Positions 45,971-55,970 are shown, counted from the first letter of the stretch. The stretch: 64,000 nt of DNA from Lachnospiraceae bacterium C1.1 (GCA_030434875.1 JAUISW010000001.1:2491501-2555500), one strand, 5' to 3'. Made by a program: numbers and translations. Notes: a model not told the origin generated them from the sequence alone.

Positions 45971-46976
45971 CTATCTCGTCTCCTCCACCTCTGGAAATTA
46001 CTATTTCGCCAGCGTCCTCAAGCTTTCTGATGACGCTTACTATCTTCTGCTGTGCTTCTTCAACGTCCTTCATTCTTACAGGACCCATGAATTCCATGTC
46101 TTCCTTGATCATTGCTGCAAGACGCTTGGAAAGGTTTCTGAATACTGCCGACTGAACATCTTCATTTCCACCCTTAAGTGCCATTGCAAGATCGTTATTG
46201 TCAACATCCCTGAGTACTCTCTGGATCGCCCTGTCATCAAGCAGCAGAATATCTTCGAATACGAACATCTTCTTTCTGATCTCGTCTGCAAGCTCGGGTT
46301 CGTCGACTTCCAAAGTCTCCATGATATGCTTTTCTGTCGTTCTGTCTACCGTATTGAGGATCTCTACGATAGCGTCTACGCCGCCGACGATCGTGTAATC
46401 CTGGTTGACAAGAGATGAAAGTTTTGTTTCCAATGCTTTCTCCACCTCCTTGACGATATCCGGACTTGTTCTGTCCATCTTTGCAATTCTTCTCGCAACA
46501 TCTGCCTGTTTATCCGGCGGCAAGGCTCCAATGATCTGGGATGCCTGATTAGCCGAAAGATAAGAAAGTATGAGTGCGATAGTCTGTGGATGCTCATCCT
46601 GTATGAAGTTAAGAAGCTGTGAAGCATCTGTCTTTTTAACGAATTCAAAAGGCTTAACCTGCAGCGAAGCTGTCAGACGCGAAATTACATCAACGGCCTT
46701 ATCGGAACCAAGTGCCTGTTCAAGAAGTTCCTTGGCATATCCGATACCACCTTCTGCAATATACTGCTGAGCAAGGCAGACCTGATAAAATTCGTTTATG
46801 ACATCCTCTTTTATCTGCGGTGTTATAGAGCGTGTATTCGCAATTTCCAGCGTGAGCTCTTCAATTTCGTCCTCTTTAAGGTGCTTGAAGATTTTAGCAG
46901 ACTTTTCCGGGCCCAGTGAAATAAGCAATACCGCCGCTTTTTGCAATCCGCTTAAAGAGTCTGCGGAACTACCCAT
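45963..46976 (-). CDS. fliG: flagellar motor switch protein FliG
   Basis: 337 residues. LSGLQKAAVLLISLGPEKSAKIFKHL at the start, ASQIIGALPPDKQADVARRI in the middle (EHPQTIALILSYL), and C-terminal torque helix EDMEFMGPVRMKDVEEAQQKIV with conserved charged residues. Couples the C-ring to FliF and MotA. Starts 5 bases after fliF. Confidence 0.97.
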   Translation of the reverse strand: MGSSADSLSGLQKAAVLLISLGPEKSAKIFKHLKEDEIEELTLEIANTRSITPQIKEDVINEFYQVCLAQQYIAEGGIGYAKELLEQALGSDKAVDVISRLTASLQVKPFEFVKKTDASQLLNFIQDEHPQTIALILSYLSANQASQIIGALPPDKQADVARRIAKMDRTSPDIVKEVEKALETKLSSLVNQDYTIVGGVDAIVEILNTVDRTTEKHIMETLEVDEPELADEIRKKMFVFEDILLLDDRAIQRVLRDVDNNDLAMALKGGNEDVQSAVFRNLSKRLAAMIKEDMEFMGPVRMKDVEEAQQKIVSVIRKLEDAGEIVISRGGGDEIVV

Positions 46977-46981
46977 TCAGC

Positions 46982-48595
46982 TTACCCCCAATCCTCGGCG
47001 AGCCAGTTGCGAAGCAGATTTGCTGCTCCTTCCGGATTCTCGTCGACAAACTTTTCGATCAACAAACGTGCGTCCGATTTCTGCTCATCTGCACCAATAT
47101 CCTCAAGCTGTACCTTCTGTGAACTCATAAGCAGATCATCCAATGCGATTTCATCCGGCTGCTCTTCGACTTTCTTGTCGGAGCGCATGGAACGGATAAC
47201 TACAAATGCAAGCAATGCAAGGATTAAAACGATGAGACCTATCATCAGGATAGTCTGCCAGGTGATCCCCGCATTATCGCTTTCTACAAATACAGGCTCG
47301 TTATAGGCTACTATCTGAATATTTGCCTCTGCTATGCCTGTTGCCTTAGAAACTACAGCGCTTACATCCTCATCAACTTCTATCTTTACTCTCTCAGAAT
47401 TCTGAGCCTTAAATTCATCAAATGTAGTTCCATCCAGAAGACCCTGTGCCTTCATATCATCTTCGTTGTAGATAACATACTTTATAGCTGTTATTCCTAT
47501 GGATGAATTATCATAATTTACAGCACCGCCGGCTGTTTTCGTTGTTGTAATGGTCTCGTTAGGAAGATAATCCTTCGAAGCCTCATCAGTTGTTGTGGTA
47601 GATGTTCCGTTATCCTGATATACATAAGTGTTATCACCGTTTGTATCAGTTCCCGGAACTTCTCCGCTGCTGTTCTCTGCTGTCTGTGAATAAGAATCCT
47701 CATGTGAGAGAACACCCTGGCTCTGACCATCTGCCGGAGTATAAGTGTGGCTTGTGCTGTCCGTATCTGACCAGTCAAGCGCAAGATTCGGAACTACTTC
47801 TACGTTATCGTATATCTTTGCACCAACAAGTGCCTGACGGATCTCATTTTTAACGATATTGTCATATTTGGTCTTATAGGAAAGTCTGTTAGATGCACTT
47901 CCTGAAGATGATCCGTCATCTTCTCCTGCAAAAAGCATATTTCCGTTAGAATCCATTATGACGATATTTGATGTTGTATCATTTCCTATAGCAGTAGCTA
48001 CAAAACGTGCTATGGTAGCTGCTATATCATCATTCATCTCATCAGGATTTCCAAGTGTGAGCATAACGCTCGCATAGGATTCCTTATCTTCAGAAAGAAG
48101 TGTCCCATCCTGATCGGGAATGCTTAAATTAACCGTTGCTTTTTCGATGTTTTCCTGAGTCTCAAGATCTGAGCTTATATTATTTTCAAGATAAAGCTTG
48201 TATTTTTTATCCTTATCTGCCTCTGTAGATGAAAAGCCGCCGCTGAAAACATTTGAAATATCATAGCTGGCTGCCGGTATGTCATTAGCACCCAGAATGA
48301 TCCGTGCCTCTGACAGCTGCTTTTTATTGACCTGTATGGTCAGACCGTCATCCGATACCTTATAGTCTATTGCCTCTTCGTCAAGAATATCCTTGATCTG
48401 CGAGGTTTCCTTGGTCGTCTCACTCGAAACCAGAGTTGTATACTGCGGCGCTGATATAGCCCATATAAATATCGTTATGGCAACAACTACCGCTGCCGCT
48501 ACAGAAATTATCACCGTTTTCTGCTTTGCGGTAAATTTATTCCACCATTCTTTAAGTCTTTTAAGTAATCCCCTGATGCGATCCTGCATTTGCAC
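46982..48595 (-). CDS. fliF: flagellar MS-ring protein FliF
   Basis: 537 residues. Membrane span near residue 25-48 and another near 440-465 (ILMIGLIVLILALLAFVVIR), with YTTLVSSETTKETSQIKDIL, YKLYLENNISSDLETQENIEKATVNLSIPDQ and KYDNIVKNEIRQALV. The C-terminus VQLEDIGADEQKSDARLLIEKFVDENPEGAANLLRNWL-type end binds FliG. MS-ring base of the basal body. Confidence 0.96.
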   Translation of the reverse strand: MQMQDRIRGLLKRLKEWWNKFTAKQKTVIISVAAAVVVAITIFIWAISAPQYTTLVSSETTKETSQIKDILDEEAIDYKVSDDGLTIQVNKKQLSEARIILGANDIPAASYDISNVFSGGFSSTEADKDKKYKLYLENNISSDLETQENIEKATVNLSIPDQDGTLLSEDKESYASVMLTLGNPDEMNDDIAATIARFVATAIGNDTTSNIVIMDSNGNMLFAGEDDGSSSGSASNRLSYKTKYDNIVKNEIRQALVGAKIYDNVEVVPNLALDWSDTDSTSHTYTPADGQSQGVLSHEDSYSQTAENSSGEVPGTDTNGDNTYVYQDNGTSTTTTDEASKDYLPNETITTTKTAGGAVNYDNSSIGITAIKYVIYNEDDMKAQGLLDGTTFDEFKAQNSERVKIEVDEDVSAVVSKATGIAEANIQIVAYNEPVFVESDNAGITWQTILMIGLIVLILALLAFVVIRSMRSDKKVEEQPDEIALDDLLMSSQKVQLEDIGADEQKSDARLLIEKFVDENPEGAANLLRNWLAEDWG

Positions 48596-48648
48596 TCACC
48601 CCTGTTTTTCCACAAATGTATATACTTCCGATCCATTACTGAATTTTA

Positions 48649-48963
48649 TTACATCTGAATCTGGATTATCTCTTTATATGCCTCAAGAAATTTGTCGCGA
48701 AGCGCAACTGTATACTGAAGAGAAGCCTTTGCCTTTGCCTGTGCGATTGCAAGATCATGCGCATTATCTGTGAGACCAAGTGCGAACTTGACCTCCTCTT
48801 CTTCCTCATTGTTTAGATATGAATTTGTTTCGTCGAGCTGCTGTTTTGCAGCATCAAGAATTGATGCGAACTTTCCGTCGGAAATCCCCTCAGCCTTCCG
48901 GGCGTCAAGCTCCGCCTGACCGATTATCGGTGAAGAAACGTTATAAAGCTTTCCAATATCCAT
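48649..48963 (-). CDS. fliE: flagellar hook-basal body protein FliE
   Basis: 104 residues, all helical: KFASILDAAKQQLDETNSYL and the typical end ALRDKFLEAYKEIIQIQM. FliE joins the MS ring to the rod. Located between flgC and fliF as usual. Confidence 0.93.
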   Translation of the reverse strand: MDIGKLYNVSSPIIGQAELDARKAEGISDGKFASILDAAKQQLDETNSYLNNEEEEEVKFALGLTDNAHDLAIAQAKAKASLQYTVALRDKFLEAYKEIIQIQM

Positions 48964-49058
48964 AACCTATCGTCCCCCAAAATAAAACAAAAACTGCTCT
49001 CCTCCATGAGATCAAATGGACTTCCCTGTCCTTAACCATCACCCCATATTATTCAGGA

Positions 49059-49517
49059 TCATGTCTTTCCGACATTCAATCCTGTCTGAACTATCGCTTT
49101 GCTTGAGTTAAATGCCGTTGCATTTGCCTCATAAGCCCTGCTCGCATCTATAAGATTTGTCATCTCCGAAATAATATTTACATTCGGATATGTCACATAA
49201 CCGTTTTCATCCGCATCTGGATGTGACGGATCATATACCATTTTGTAATCGGTGTGGGCATCCTCGTAGACACCACCAACCTTTACTCCAAGCATTCCTG
49301 TTCTGTTGTACTTACTCTGATTTGAAGCCAGATATGCGCTGAAGGATGCATGCGGATCATTTTTCTCCCTGAAGGTAACAACCTTCCTGGTATATGGTTC
49401 GCCGTCATCCGTACGAGTTGTATTCGCATTTGCCACATTTTGGGAAATGATATCCATACGGTATCTTTCAGCTGTCAAACCTGATGCATTTATGCCGAAA
49501 CTGTCAAATACTGCCAT
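49059..49517 (-). CDS. flgC: flagellar rod protein FlgC
   Basis: 152 residues: AVFDSFGINASGLTAERYRMD, then IISQNVANANTTRTDDGEPYTR and the C-terminal EMTNLIDASRAYEANATAFN. Proximal rod subunit. Fifteen bases after flgB; 95 bases before fliE with nothing notable in the gap. Confidence 0.96.
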   Translation of the reverse strand: MAVFDSFGINASGLTAERYRMDIISQNVANANTTRTDDGEPYTRKVVTFREKNDPHASFSAYLASNQSKYNRTGMLGVKVGGVYEDAHTDYKMVYDPSHPDADENGYVTYPNVNIISEMTNLIDASRAYEANATAFNSSKAIVQTGLNVGKT

Positions 49518-49532
49518 AATCTAATCCTCCGC

Positions 49533-49922
49533 TTACTTACATACAGATAAGATATTCTGGAATTCTGCCGTCATACTCTGGGTAATACCTGAATATGTAA
49601 GCTGGTTCTTTGCCATCTCTGCGTTCTCGGTATCAATATCGACGTTATTTCCATCGAGTCTGTAGGAATAACCTATCGCATCGGTATATACCCGACCGTG
49701 AAGATGGTCAATGTTGAGGTTGTCAATCTTGTCATCAAGGCTCTTGAAACGTGAATGCCTTAAAGCCCGCTCAAATTCATTCGCAAAAGATACATCCTGT
49801 CTTTTGTAAAGCGGTGTATCGACATTTGCAATATTATTTGCTATGGCCTTGTTTCTCAAAGCTGATGCATCTGCTGCCTTATCCAGCACATTTATATAGT
49901 TGTAGATATCCGTATTTATCAT
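49533..49922 (-). CDS. flgB: flagellar rod protein FlgB
   Basis: 129 residues: YINVLDKAADASALRNKAIA, then NNIANVDTPLYKRQDVSFANEFERAL and the C-terminal AEMAKNQLTYSGITQSMTAEF. Proximal rod subunit and first gene of the fla/che cluster. AAGGGGGAG precedes the ATG. Confidence 0.96.
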   Translation of the reverse strand: MINTDIYNYINVLDKAADASALRNKAIANNIANVDTPLYKRQDVSFANEFERALRHSRFKSLDDKIDNLNIDHLHGRVYTDAIGYSYRLDGNNVDIDTENAEMAKNQLTYSGITQSMTAEFQNILSVCK

Positions 49923-50031
49923 AAAGCTCCCCCTTATAAGCGCTTTAACCTAAGCCCGACCATGTTTTGTTCAAAATTGTTGTAATTTAAATACAATACG
50001 GTCATTGCTTTGTGATAAATGTACAATTAAT

Positions 50032-50059
50032 ATTATAAAGAATTTAAACTAAAAGTCAA
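50032..50059 (-). promoter_or_regulatory. sigma-A promoter of the fla/che cluster
   Basis: Minus-strand TTGACT (50054-50059), 16-base spacer, TATAAT (50032-50037), about 110 bases before flgB. The 405-base gap 49923-50327 also holds the codY terminator at its right end and a weak CodY-box-like string AATTTTGAACAAAAC (49964-49978, 10 of 15 matches). Otherwise it is AT-rich and seems non-coding. Confidence 0.8.
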
Positions 50060-50315
50060 TCTGAAGAAGCCGAAAAACCGCGTGGGTACTGTGTTTTATA
50101 CAATTACTTTGCTTATAATTTTAAACATTTACAAGTCTTCATACCCTGATATCCAGTTAAATTCTTTTCAAATAAAAAAAAGTGATAACTTTTTCTTACA
50201 CCTAGATAGAATTTCGGCAAAAGAAAAAGATATCACAAGTCTTTTAGATATTATTTATAAAATTTTAACAATTGTCTTTCATTATTCAGACCGGGTGTCA
50301 GTCTTTAACCAGTAC

Positions 50316-50344
50316 TAAAAACAGGATTTATGAATAAATCTCTG
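50316..50344 (-). terminator. intrinsic terminator of topA-codY
   Basis: Minus-strand CAGAGATTTA, loop TTCA, TAAATCCTG then TTTTTAG; stem of about 9 bp with one bulge that overlaps the last codons of codY. Confidence 0.65.
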
Positions 50345-51089
50345 TCTGAATATCATCATTGAGGATCTTTATAAAGGTTCCTCTCATACCTGATGAATGG
50401 CACTCTATGATACCGGCACTCTCAAGCTTTCTGAGACCATTAACGATAACTGAACGTGTAATTCCCACTTCGTCTGCGATCCTTGAAGCCACAATGATTC
50501 CCTCATTGGAATCAAGCTCGCTCAGTACCTGTTTCATAGCCTTTGACTCGGAGCTAGAAAGAGATGATATTGCAGAGCGGATATTTCTGACTCTTCTGTC
50601 CTCTTCTGCATGCTCTTCACTCTCAGAACGCATTATCTCAAGTCCTACAACTGTTGTAGTATACTCTGTTACAATAATATCATCTATGGAGTAATTATCG
50701 GTATTTCTGCAGACTACCAGGGTTCCGAGTCTTTCACCGGCGATATATATAGGAGCTACCATCATATACCATTTATCTTCTCCAGGCATCTTAAGTCCAA
50801 GTGTTTCGGTATTTACATTTTCCTGGGTCGAAAGAACCTCTAAAAGTCTGGAATTTATCTCAGGTCTTATAAATTCTCCCACTTCATCATTGAAAGGAAG
50901 TATGTCCTCTGCAACTTTATCATTAAAGCTTCCAAGCATCTTACCTTTTCTTGAAAGTACAAAAGAACATGAATCAATGAGTTTACCCATGCACTCACAA
51001 ATATCATTAAAGACAACCTTGGTCTTTTTGTTATCGTGCAATAATCTGTTAATCTTTCTTGTCTTATCAAGTAATTCTACGCTGCTCAA
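50328..51089 (-). CDS. codY: global nutritional regulator CodY
   Basis: 253 residues. N-terminal GAF-type effector domain (LLDKTRKINRLLHDN, YMMVAPIYIAGERLGTLVV) and C-terminal winged HTH (ASRIADEVGITRSVIVNGLR, SAGIIECHSSGMRGTFIKIL), both diagnostic. CodY senses branched-chain amino acids and GTP. The start is TTG, in TTGA overlap with the topA stop, with GAGGA upstream. It lies directly before the fla/che cluster as in B. subtilis, where CodY represses that operon. Confidence 0.96.
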   Translation of the reverse strand: MSSVELLDKTRKINRLLHDNKKTKVVFNDICECMGKLIDSCSFVLSRKGKMLGSFNDKVAEDILPFNDEVGEFIRPEINSRLLEVLSTQENVNTETLGLKMPGEDKWYMMVAPIYIAGERLGTLVVCRNTDNYSIDDIIVTEYTTTVVGLEIMRSESEEHAEEDRRVRNIRSAISSLSSSESKAMKQVLSELDSNEGIIVASRIADEVGITRSVIVNGLRKLESAGIIECHSSGMRGTFIKILNDDIQTEIYS

Positions 51090-53176
51090 TCTTCTTCCTC
51101 TTCTCTGTCAATAACCTTTTTACACTCATCGTTGATACAAACGAGTTTCTTACCTTTTTCTACCATTAACCCGCCACAGTCAGGGCATTTTTTCTTAGAC
51201 GGTCTCGGCCAGCTTGTGAAATCACATTCCGGATAACCAAGACATCCATAAAAACGGCGACCTTTATTTGTCATTCTCATGACAATCTCATTGCCGCACT
51301 TAGGACATTTAACGCCTATCTTTTCAAAATACGGCTTGGTATTTCTGCATTCCGGGAATCCCGGGCAGCCTAAGAACTTACCATGAGGACCGTATTTGAC
51401 AACCATGTTTCTTCCGCATTCTTCACAGATAACATCTGTTACCTCGTCGCGGATCTCAACTTCTTCTATCTCTTTTTCAGCCTTGTCTACAGCTTTTTCA
51501 AGATCAGGATAAAAATTTTCTATAATAGTTTTCCATTTTACCTTACCGGCCTCTACTCCGTCAAGCAAAGTCTCGAAATTTGCGGTAAAATTCACATCTA
51601 CGATACCGGGGAACGCTTCTTCTAAAATTTTATCAACTGCAGTTCCGATCTCGGTAACGTATATATTTTTCTGCTCTTTGGTAATATATCTTCTCGCAAG
51701 GAGCGTTGTTATTATAGGAGCATAAGTACTTGGACGTCCTATACCTAGTTCCTCAAGCGCCTTAACAAGTGAAGCCTCTGTATAATGCGGACTCGGGTTT
51801 GTAAAATGCTGTTTTCCTTCGATCTCGCTGCAGGATATCTCACTGTCTGACGATATCTCCCCGGAAATAACATTTCCGCTGCTCTTCTCTTCACCGCTCT
51901 CGGTATAAACATTCATGAAACCGGCAAACTTTATTTTTGAAGCCGAAGCAGTGAAGATATATTTGTCTCCTGCCTGGATCTTAACATTTCTCGTAGCATA
52001 GCGCGCCGGTGCCATCTGGCTTGCTATAAATCTCTTCCAGATGAGCTGATAGAGCCTGAACTGGTCTCTTGAAAGGCTGTCCTTTATCTCTGTAGGGCTC
52101 CTGTCTAAATCTGTAGGGCGGATTGCTTCGTGAGCATCCTGGATTTTTTTTGCATCGGATTTCTTTCTGTTGGGCGCGGCAAGATATTCCTTACCATAAT
52201 TTTTCTCGATATAATCAGCAGCCATTTCCTTTGCATCTTCAGATATACGTGTTGAATCCGTACGAAGATAAGAAATAAGTCCGACTGTACCACTTCCGAC
52301 ATCTATTCCTTCATATAACTGCTGGGCGATCCTCATTGTTTTCTGAGTAGAGAAATTCAATACAGAAGATGCCTCCTGCTGCAGTGTACTTGTTGTAAAT
52401 GGCAGCGGAGCCTTACGGACTCTTTCACCATTCTTAACATCTGCTACTTTATAGGAAGCTTTTTTGCAATATTTGATTATCGCATCAGCATCATCTTTTG
52501 TCTTTATCGCGAGCTTCTCTTTCAGGCTTCCATGGAACTTTGCCTCCAGAGGCTTCTTTTCACCCTTAACGGCAAATTTTCCTTCTATTGTCCAGTATTC
52601 TTCAGGGATAAAAGCATTGATCTCATTTTCTCTCTCGCATATGATCCTCAATGCAACAGACTGAACTCTTCCTGCCGAAAGACCTCTCTTTACCTTTGCC
52701 CAGAGCAGAGGCGAAATACTGTAACCCACCATTCTGTCGAGCACTCGTCTTGCCTGCTGGGCATCAACGAGATTCATATCTATATCTCTGGGACTCTTAA
52801 GTGAATTCTTAACAGCTGTCTTTGTTATTTCATTGAAAGTAATTCTTTCAACTTTTTTCTTTGAATCTACGCCATCAAGCTTTAATGCCGTACGCAAATG
52901 CCATGAAATGGCCTCTCCCTCACGGTCCGGGTCAGTTGCGAGATAAATCGTATCTGCCTTTTTTGCTTCTTTCCTAAGCTCTGATAAAAGCTCTCCCTTG
53001 CCCCTGATCGTTATATACTTGGGCTCGAAGTCATTATCTATGTCAATTCCCATCTGGCTTTTGGGAAGGTCTCTGACATGACCCATTGAAGCAACTACCG
53101 AATAATTTTTTCCTAAAAATTTTTTTATTGTCTTCACCTTAGCCGGTGACTCGACGATAACAAGATTTTTTGCCAT
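51086..53176 (-). CDS. topA: DNA topoisomerase I
   Basis: 696 residues, type IA. Toprim domain KNLVIVESPAKVKTIKKFLG with TDPDREGEAISWHL; catalytic Tyr303 in SYLRTDSTRI. Three C-terminal four-cysteine zinc ribbons start at CEECGRNM, CPKCGNEI and CPDCGGLM. It relaxes negative supercoils. AAGGA precedes the ATG. Overlaps codY at its end. Confidence 0.98.
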   Translation of the reverse strand: MAKNLVIVESPAKVKTIKKFLGKNYSVVASMGHVRDLPKSQMGIDIDNDFEPKYITIRGKGELLSELRKEAKKADTIYLATDPDREGEAISWHLRTALKLDGVDSKKKVERITFNEITKTAVKNSLKSPRDIDMNLVDAQQARRVLDRMVGYSISPLLWAKVKRGLSAGRVQSVALRIICERENEINAFIPEEYWTIEGKFAVKGEKKPLEAKFHGSLKEKLAIKTKDDADAIIKYCKKASYKVADVKNGERVRKAPLPFTTSTLQQEASSVLNFSTQKTMRIAQQLYEGIDVGSGTVGLISYLRTDSTRISEDAKEMAADYIEKNYGKEYLAAPNRKKSDAKKIQDAHEAIRPTDLDRSPTEIKDSLSRDQFRLYQLIWKRFIASQMAPARYATRNVKIQAGDKYIFTASASKIKFAGFMNVYTESGEEKSSGNVISGEISSDSEISCSEIEGKQHFTNPSPHYTEASLVKALEELGIGRPSTYAPIITTLLARRYITKEQKNIYVTEIGTAVDKILEEAFPGIVDVNFTANFETLLDGVEAGKVKWKTIIENFYPDLEKAVDKAEKEIEEVEIRDEVTDVICEECGRNMVVKYGPHGKFLGCPGFPECRNTKPYFEKIGVKCPKCGNEIVMRMTNKGRRFYGCLGYPECDFTSWPRPSKKKCPDCGGLMVEKGKKLVCINDECKKVIDREEEED

Positions 53177-53339
53177 TCACACACATCCTTAAATTACGCT
53201 TACCGCGTTTTACCATTTATTGGCTCAAAGAAATCTGTTCTTATTTTTTCTTTACACTTTGTTTGAATAAAGCAAAAAAAGATACAAATCGAAACAACTT
53301 TACAACATTTTGTTTGACTTTGCAAGTTTTATCTGTCTA

Positions 53340-53368
53340 TTGACAGGAAAATAATTTCAATGTATCCT
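53340..53368 (+). promoter_or_regulatory. probable sigma-A promoter of comM/yifB
   Basis: TTGACA (53340-53345), 17-base spacer, TATCCT (53363-53368), in the 269-base divergent gap between topA and yifB. Confidence 0.6.
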
Positions 53369-53445
53369 ATAAAACGTTCATTTTTTTTACATATCTTAAT
53401 AAAATCCCAATTCAATTTAAGAAATATTATTATTATGGAGGTTTT

Positions 53446-54987
53446 ATGTTCAGCAGCATTAAAACTGTTGCGCTCTACGGCATGGATGCTATCATGGTCT
53501 CAGCCGAGGCCGATATCTCCTCAGGAGGACTGCCCGTTTTTGAAATGGTAGGTTTTCTCGGAAGTGAGGTAAAGGAGTCCCGTGAGCGCATAAAAACTGC
53601 AATGAAAAACAGTTCCTATATTCTTCCGCCAAAGCGGATAACTGTCAATCTTTCACCTGCAGATGTCAGAAAAAGCGGATCATCCTATGATCTGGCAGTT
53701 GCCCTCTCCCTTCTGACTTCGATGGGAATAGTGGATGAAGAAGCTTTGAAAAACACGGCGGTAGCCGGAGAACTTAGTCTTTCCGGTGATGTCAAGGCTA
53801 TTAACGGCGTGCTTCCCATGGTTCTTGAAGCTAAGAAAAACGGCTGCAGCAGTTTTATCGTTCCTGCTGATAATGCAGCAGAGGGCGGATCGGTTGAAGG
53901 AATAGACATCATAGGCGTAACAAGTCTCGAAGAGACCATATCTTATTTAAATGGAGATATAAAGATCGAACCGACATTTTTTTCTCTCCGAGATGCACTT
54001 AAAAAGAAAAATAATTCCACGGCAGATTTCCGTGATGTCCACGGACAGGCTTTATGTCGTAGAGGTTTGGAAGTTGCCGTAGCAGGAATGCACAATATTC
54101 TCCTTATCGGACCTCCCGGCAGCGGTAAATCAATGATGGCAAAATGCATCCCTTCTATTCTTCCGCCCCTGTCTGTTGACGAATGTCTTGAGATTTCAAA
54201 AATCTACAGCATCGCAGGTCTTTTAGGTAAAGAAGGCATCATCAGTGAAAGGCCTTTTGTAAGCCCTCATCACACCATTTCTCCTCAGGCACTTGCAGGC
54301 GGAGGAAAGATTCCAAAGCCCGGAGCAGTAAGTCTGGCGCACAGAGGTGTCCTTTTCTTAGACGAATTTCCCGAATTTAACAGCTCATCTTTAGAAATCC
54401 TAAGGCAGCCCATAGAGGACAAGACCATAAGGGTTCAAAGAACAGCAGGTTCATGTATATTCCCCACAGACTTTCTCCTTATCGCTGCAATGAATCCCTG
54501 CAAATGCGGATATTATCCAGATCGAAAAAAATGCAGCTGCAGCGCTATTCAAATAAAAAAATATCTTTCTAAGATAAGCGGTCCTCTTCTCGACAGGATC
54601 GATATCTGCGTGGAATCTGCCGAGGTTGATTTCCGGGAACTCATGGGCGAACACGAGGAAGCTGAATCTTCCGAAAAAATAAGGGAAAGAATATCTGATG
54701 CAGCCGAGATCCAGAGAAAACGCTTTGAAGGCAGCGGTCTGCACTTTAATTCAGATATCGGAATCCGGGATATAAAGAAATACTGCAAAATAGGGCTCAA
54801 AGAGGAGAAGCTTATCCAGAATGCCTTTAATAAGACAGGATTTTCTGCAAGATCCTTCCACCGTGTACTTAAGACAGCGCGTACCATAGCTGATCTGGAT
54901 CACTCGGATAATATCAGCACTAAGCACCTGAGCGAAGCAATTATCTATAAAGGACTTGACAGGAGATACTGGAATGCAGAACTATGA
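53446..54987 (+). CDS. ComM/YifB-type Mg-chelatase-like AAA+ ATPase
   Basis: 513 residues. N-terminal ChlI-like domain (MFSSIKTVALYGMDAIMVSAE region, LPVFEMVGFLGSEVKESRER, LSPADVRKSGSSYDLAVAL), P-loop GPPGSGKS at 222-229, Walker B LFLDEFPEF, a cysteine cluster CKCGYYPDRKKCSCS and LSGPLLDRIDIC-type sensor (KISGPLLDRIDICVE). The family supports branch migration during natural transformation. GGAGG lies 5 bases before the ATG. dprA overlaps its end. Confidence 0.93.
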   Translation: MFSSIKTVALYGMDAIMVSAEADISSGGLPVFEMVGFLGSEVKESRERIKTAMKNSSYILPPKRITVNLSPADVRKSGSSYDLAVALSLLTSMGIVDEEALKNTAVAGELSLSGDVKAINGVLPMVLEAKKNGCSSFIVPADNAAEGGSVEGIDIIGVTSLEETISYLNGDIKIEPTFFSLRDALKKKNNSTADFRDVHGQALCRRGLEVAVAGMHNILLIGPPGSGKSMMAKCIPSILPPLSVDECLEISKIYSIAGLLGKEGIISERPFVSPHHTISPQALAGGGKIPKPGAVSLAHRGVLFLDEFPEFNSSSLEILRQPIEDKTIRVQRTAGSCIFPTDFLLIAAMNPCKCGYYPDRKKCSCSAIQIKKYLSKISGPLLDRIDICVESAEVDFRELMGEHEEAESSEKIRERISDAAEIQRKRFEGSGLHFNSDIGIRDIKKYCKIGLKEEKLIQNAFNKTGFSARSFHRVLKTARTIADLDHSDNISTKHLSEAIIYKGLDRRYWNAEL

Positions 54988-55858
54988 AGAAAACGAGATA
55001 AGATATCTGACGGCATTTGACGACGAATTCCCCGATAAATTAAGGTTTATACCAAATGCTCCTGACGGGATATACGTTAAGGGCGCTCTACCCGATCCGG
55101 ATAAACCCTCTGTTGCCATCATAGGTGCAAGGGACTGTTCCGCCTACGGAGCCTCAATGGCCAAATACTTCGCGGAATCGCTTTCCGATGCCGGTGTTCA
55201 GATAATAAGCGGAATGGCTCGCGGCATTGACGGCATCGCCCAGAAAGCTGCCGTTGAAGCCGGGCATTCAAGCTTCGGTGTCCTCGGAAGCGGTATAGAT
55301 GTCATATATCCGAAGCAGAACAAGGATTTATTCGAAAGAATAGTTGAAAAGGGCGGACTCATTTCAGAGTATCCCCCTTCCACTCAGGCAATCGCCAGAA
55401 ATTTTCCATTAAGAAACAGGATCATCTCGGCTCTGTCAGATGTGATCCTCGTTGTGGAGTCAAAAATTAAATCAGGCACTTCAATAACTGTAAAGCGTGC
55501 CATAGAACAGGGAAAAGATGTATATGCCATTCCGGGCAGGATCAGTGACCCGCTTAGCTCCGGCTGCCTAAAGCTTATCGAGGACGGAGCAGGGATAGCT
55601 CTTGCCCCCTCAAGTATACTTGGCGCTATGGGTATTTTCGACACTGAAGAAAGCGAGTTTAAGATCAGCTCGAAGGTTCCCCTCAGCAAAAAAGAAGCCA
55701 GGGTTTATAAGGTTCTCGATCTCTATCCAAGAAGCCTCGAAGAGCTCTCCAACATGTCGGATCTATCGCTTCCCGACTTAATCTCGGTACTCCTCCAGCT
55801 CGAACTAAAAGGAGTCGCCACCGAAGTCGGCAAAAACAACTATATCAAAATCCTATAG
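54974..55858 (+). CDS. dprA: DNA-processing protein DprA
   Basis: 294 residues from the ATG at 54974 (MQNYEENEIRYLT), AGGAG 8 bases upstream, overlapping yifB by 14 bases. Rossmann-type fold: VAIIGARDCSAYGASMAKYF, GMARGIDGIAQKAAVEAG, GSGIDVIYPKQNKDLFERI and FPLRNRIISALSDVILVVES. A C-terminal winged-helix segment follows. It loads RecA on incoming single-stranded DNA. Same order as in many Firmicutes. Confidence 0.95.
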   Translation: MQNYEENEIRYLTAFDDEFPDKLRFIPNAPDGIYVKGALPDPDKPSVAIIGARDCSAYGASMAKYFAESLSDAGVQIISGMARGIDGIAQKAAVEAGHSSFGVLGSGIDVIYPKQNKDLFERIVEKGGLISEYPPSTQAIARNFPLRNRIISALSDVILVVESKIKSGTSITVKRAIEQGKDVYAIPGRISDPLSSGCLKLIEDGAGIALAPSSILGAMGIFDTEESEFKISSKVPLSKKEARVYKVLDLYPRSLEELSNMSDLSLPDLISVLLQLELKGVATEVGKNNYIKIL

Positions 55859-55935
55859 TTCTTCGAGACTTCGCCTTTTACGCCGTTTACATGAAAACGT
55901 AAGTTGCGAGGTTTATCTGTTTCCAAAAGAGGGGT

Positions 55936-55969
55936 CATGAAAAACCCGCAACGATGCGGGTTTTTCATG
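55936..55969. terminator. bidirectional terminator between dprA and the pilT-like gene
   Basis: Perfect 15-bp stem CATGAAAAACCCGCA / TGCGGGTTTTTCATG with loop ACGA and T-runs on both strands. Confidence 0.93.
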
Positions 55970-55970
55970 T

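Noticed and set aside
50082..50318. 78-residue plus-strand frame between flgB and codY
   Set aside because: GTG start without a ribosome site, AT-rich low-complexity product, overlaps the codY terminator and runs away from the flgB promoter.
53405..53430. Operator-like string AATTTAAGAAAT upstream of yifB
   Set aside because: Single AT-rich match far from sugar genes; shows that the motif alone is weakly specific.
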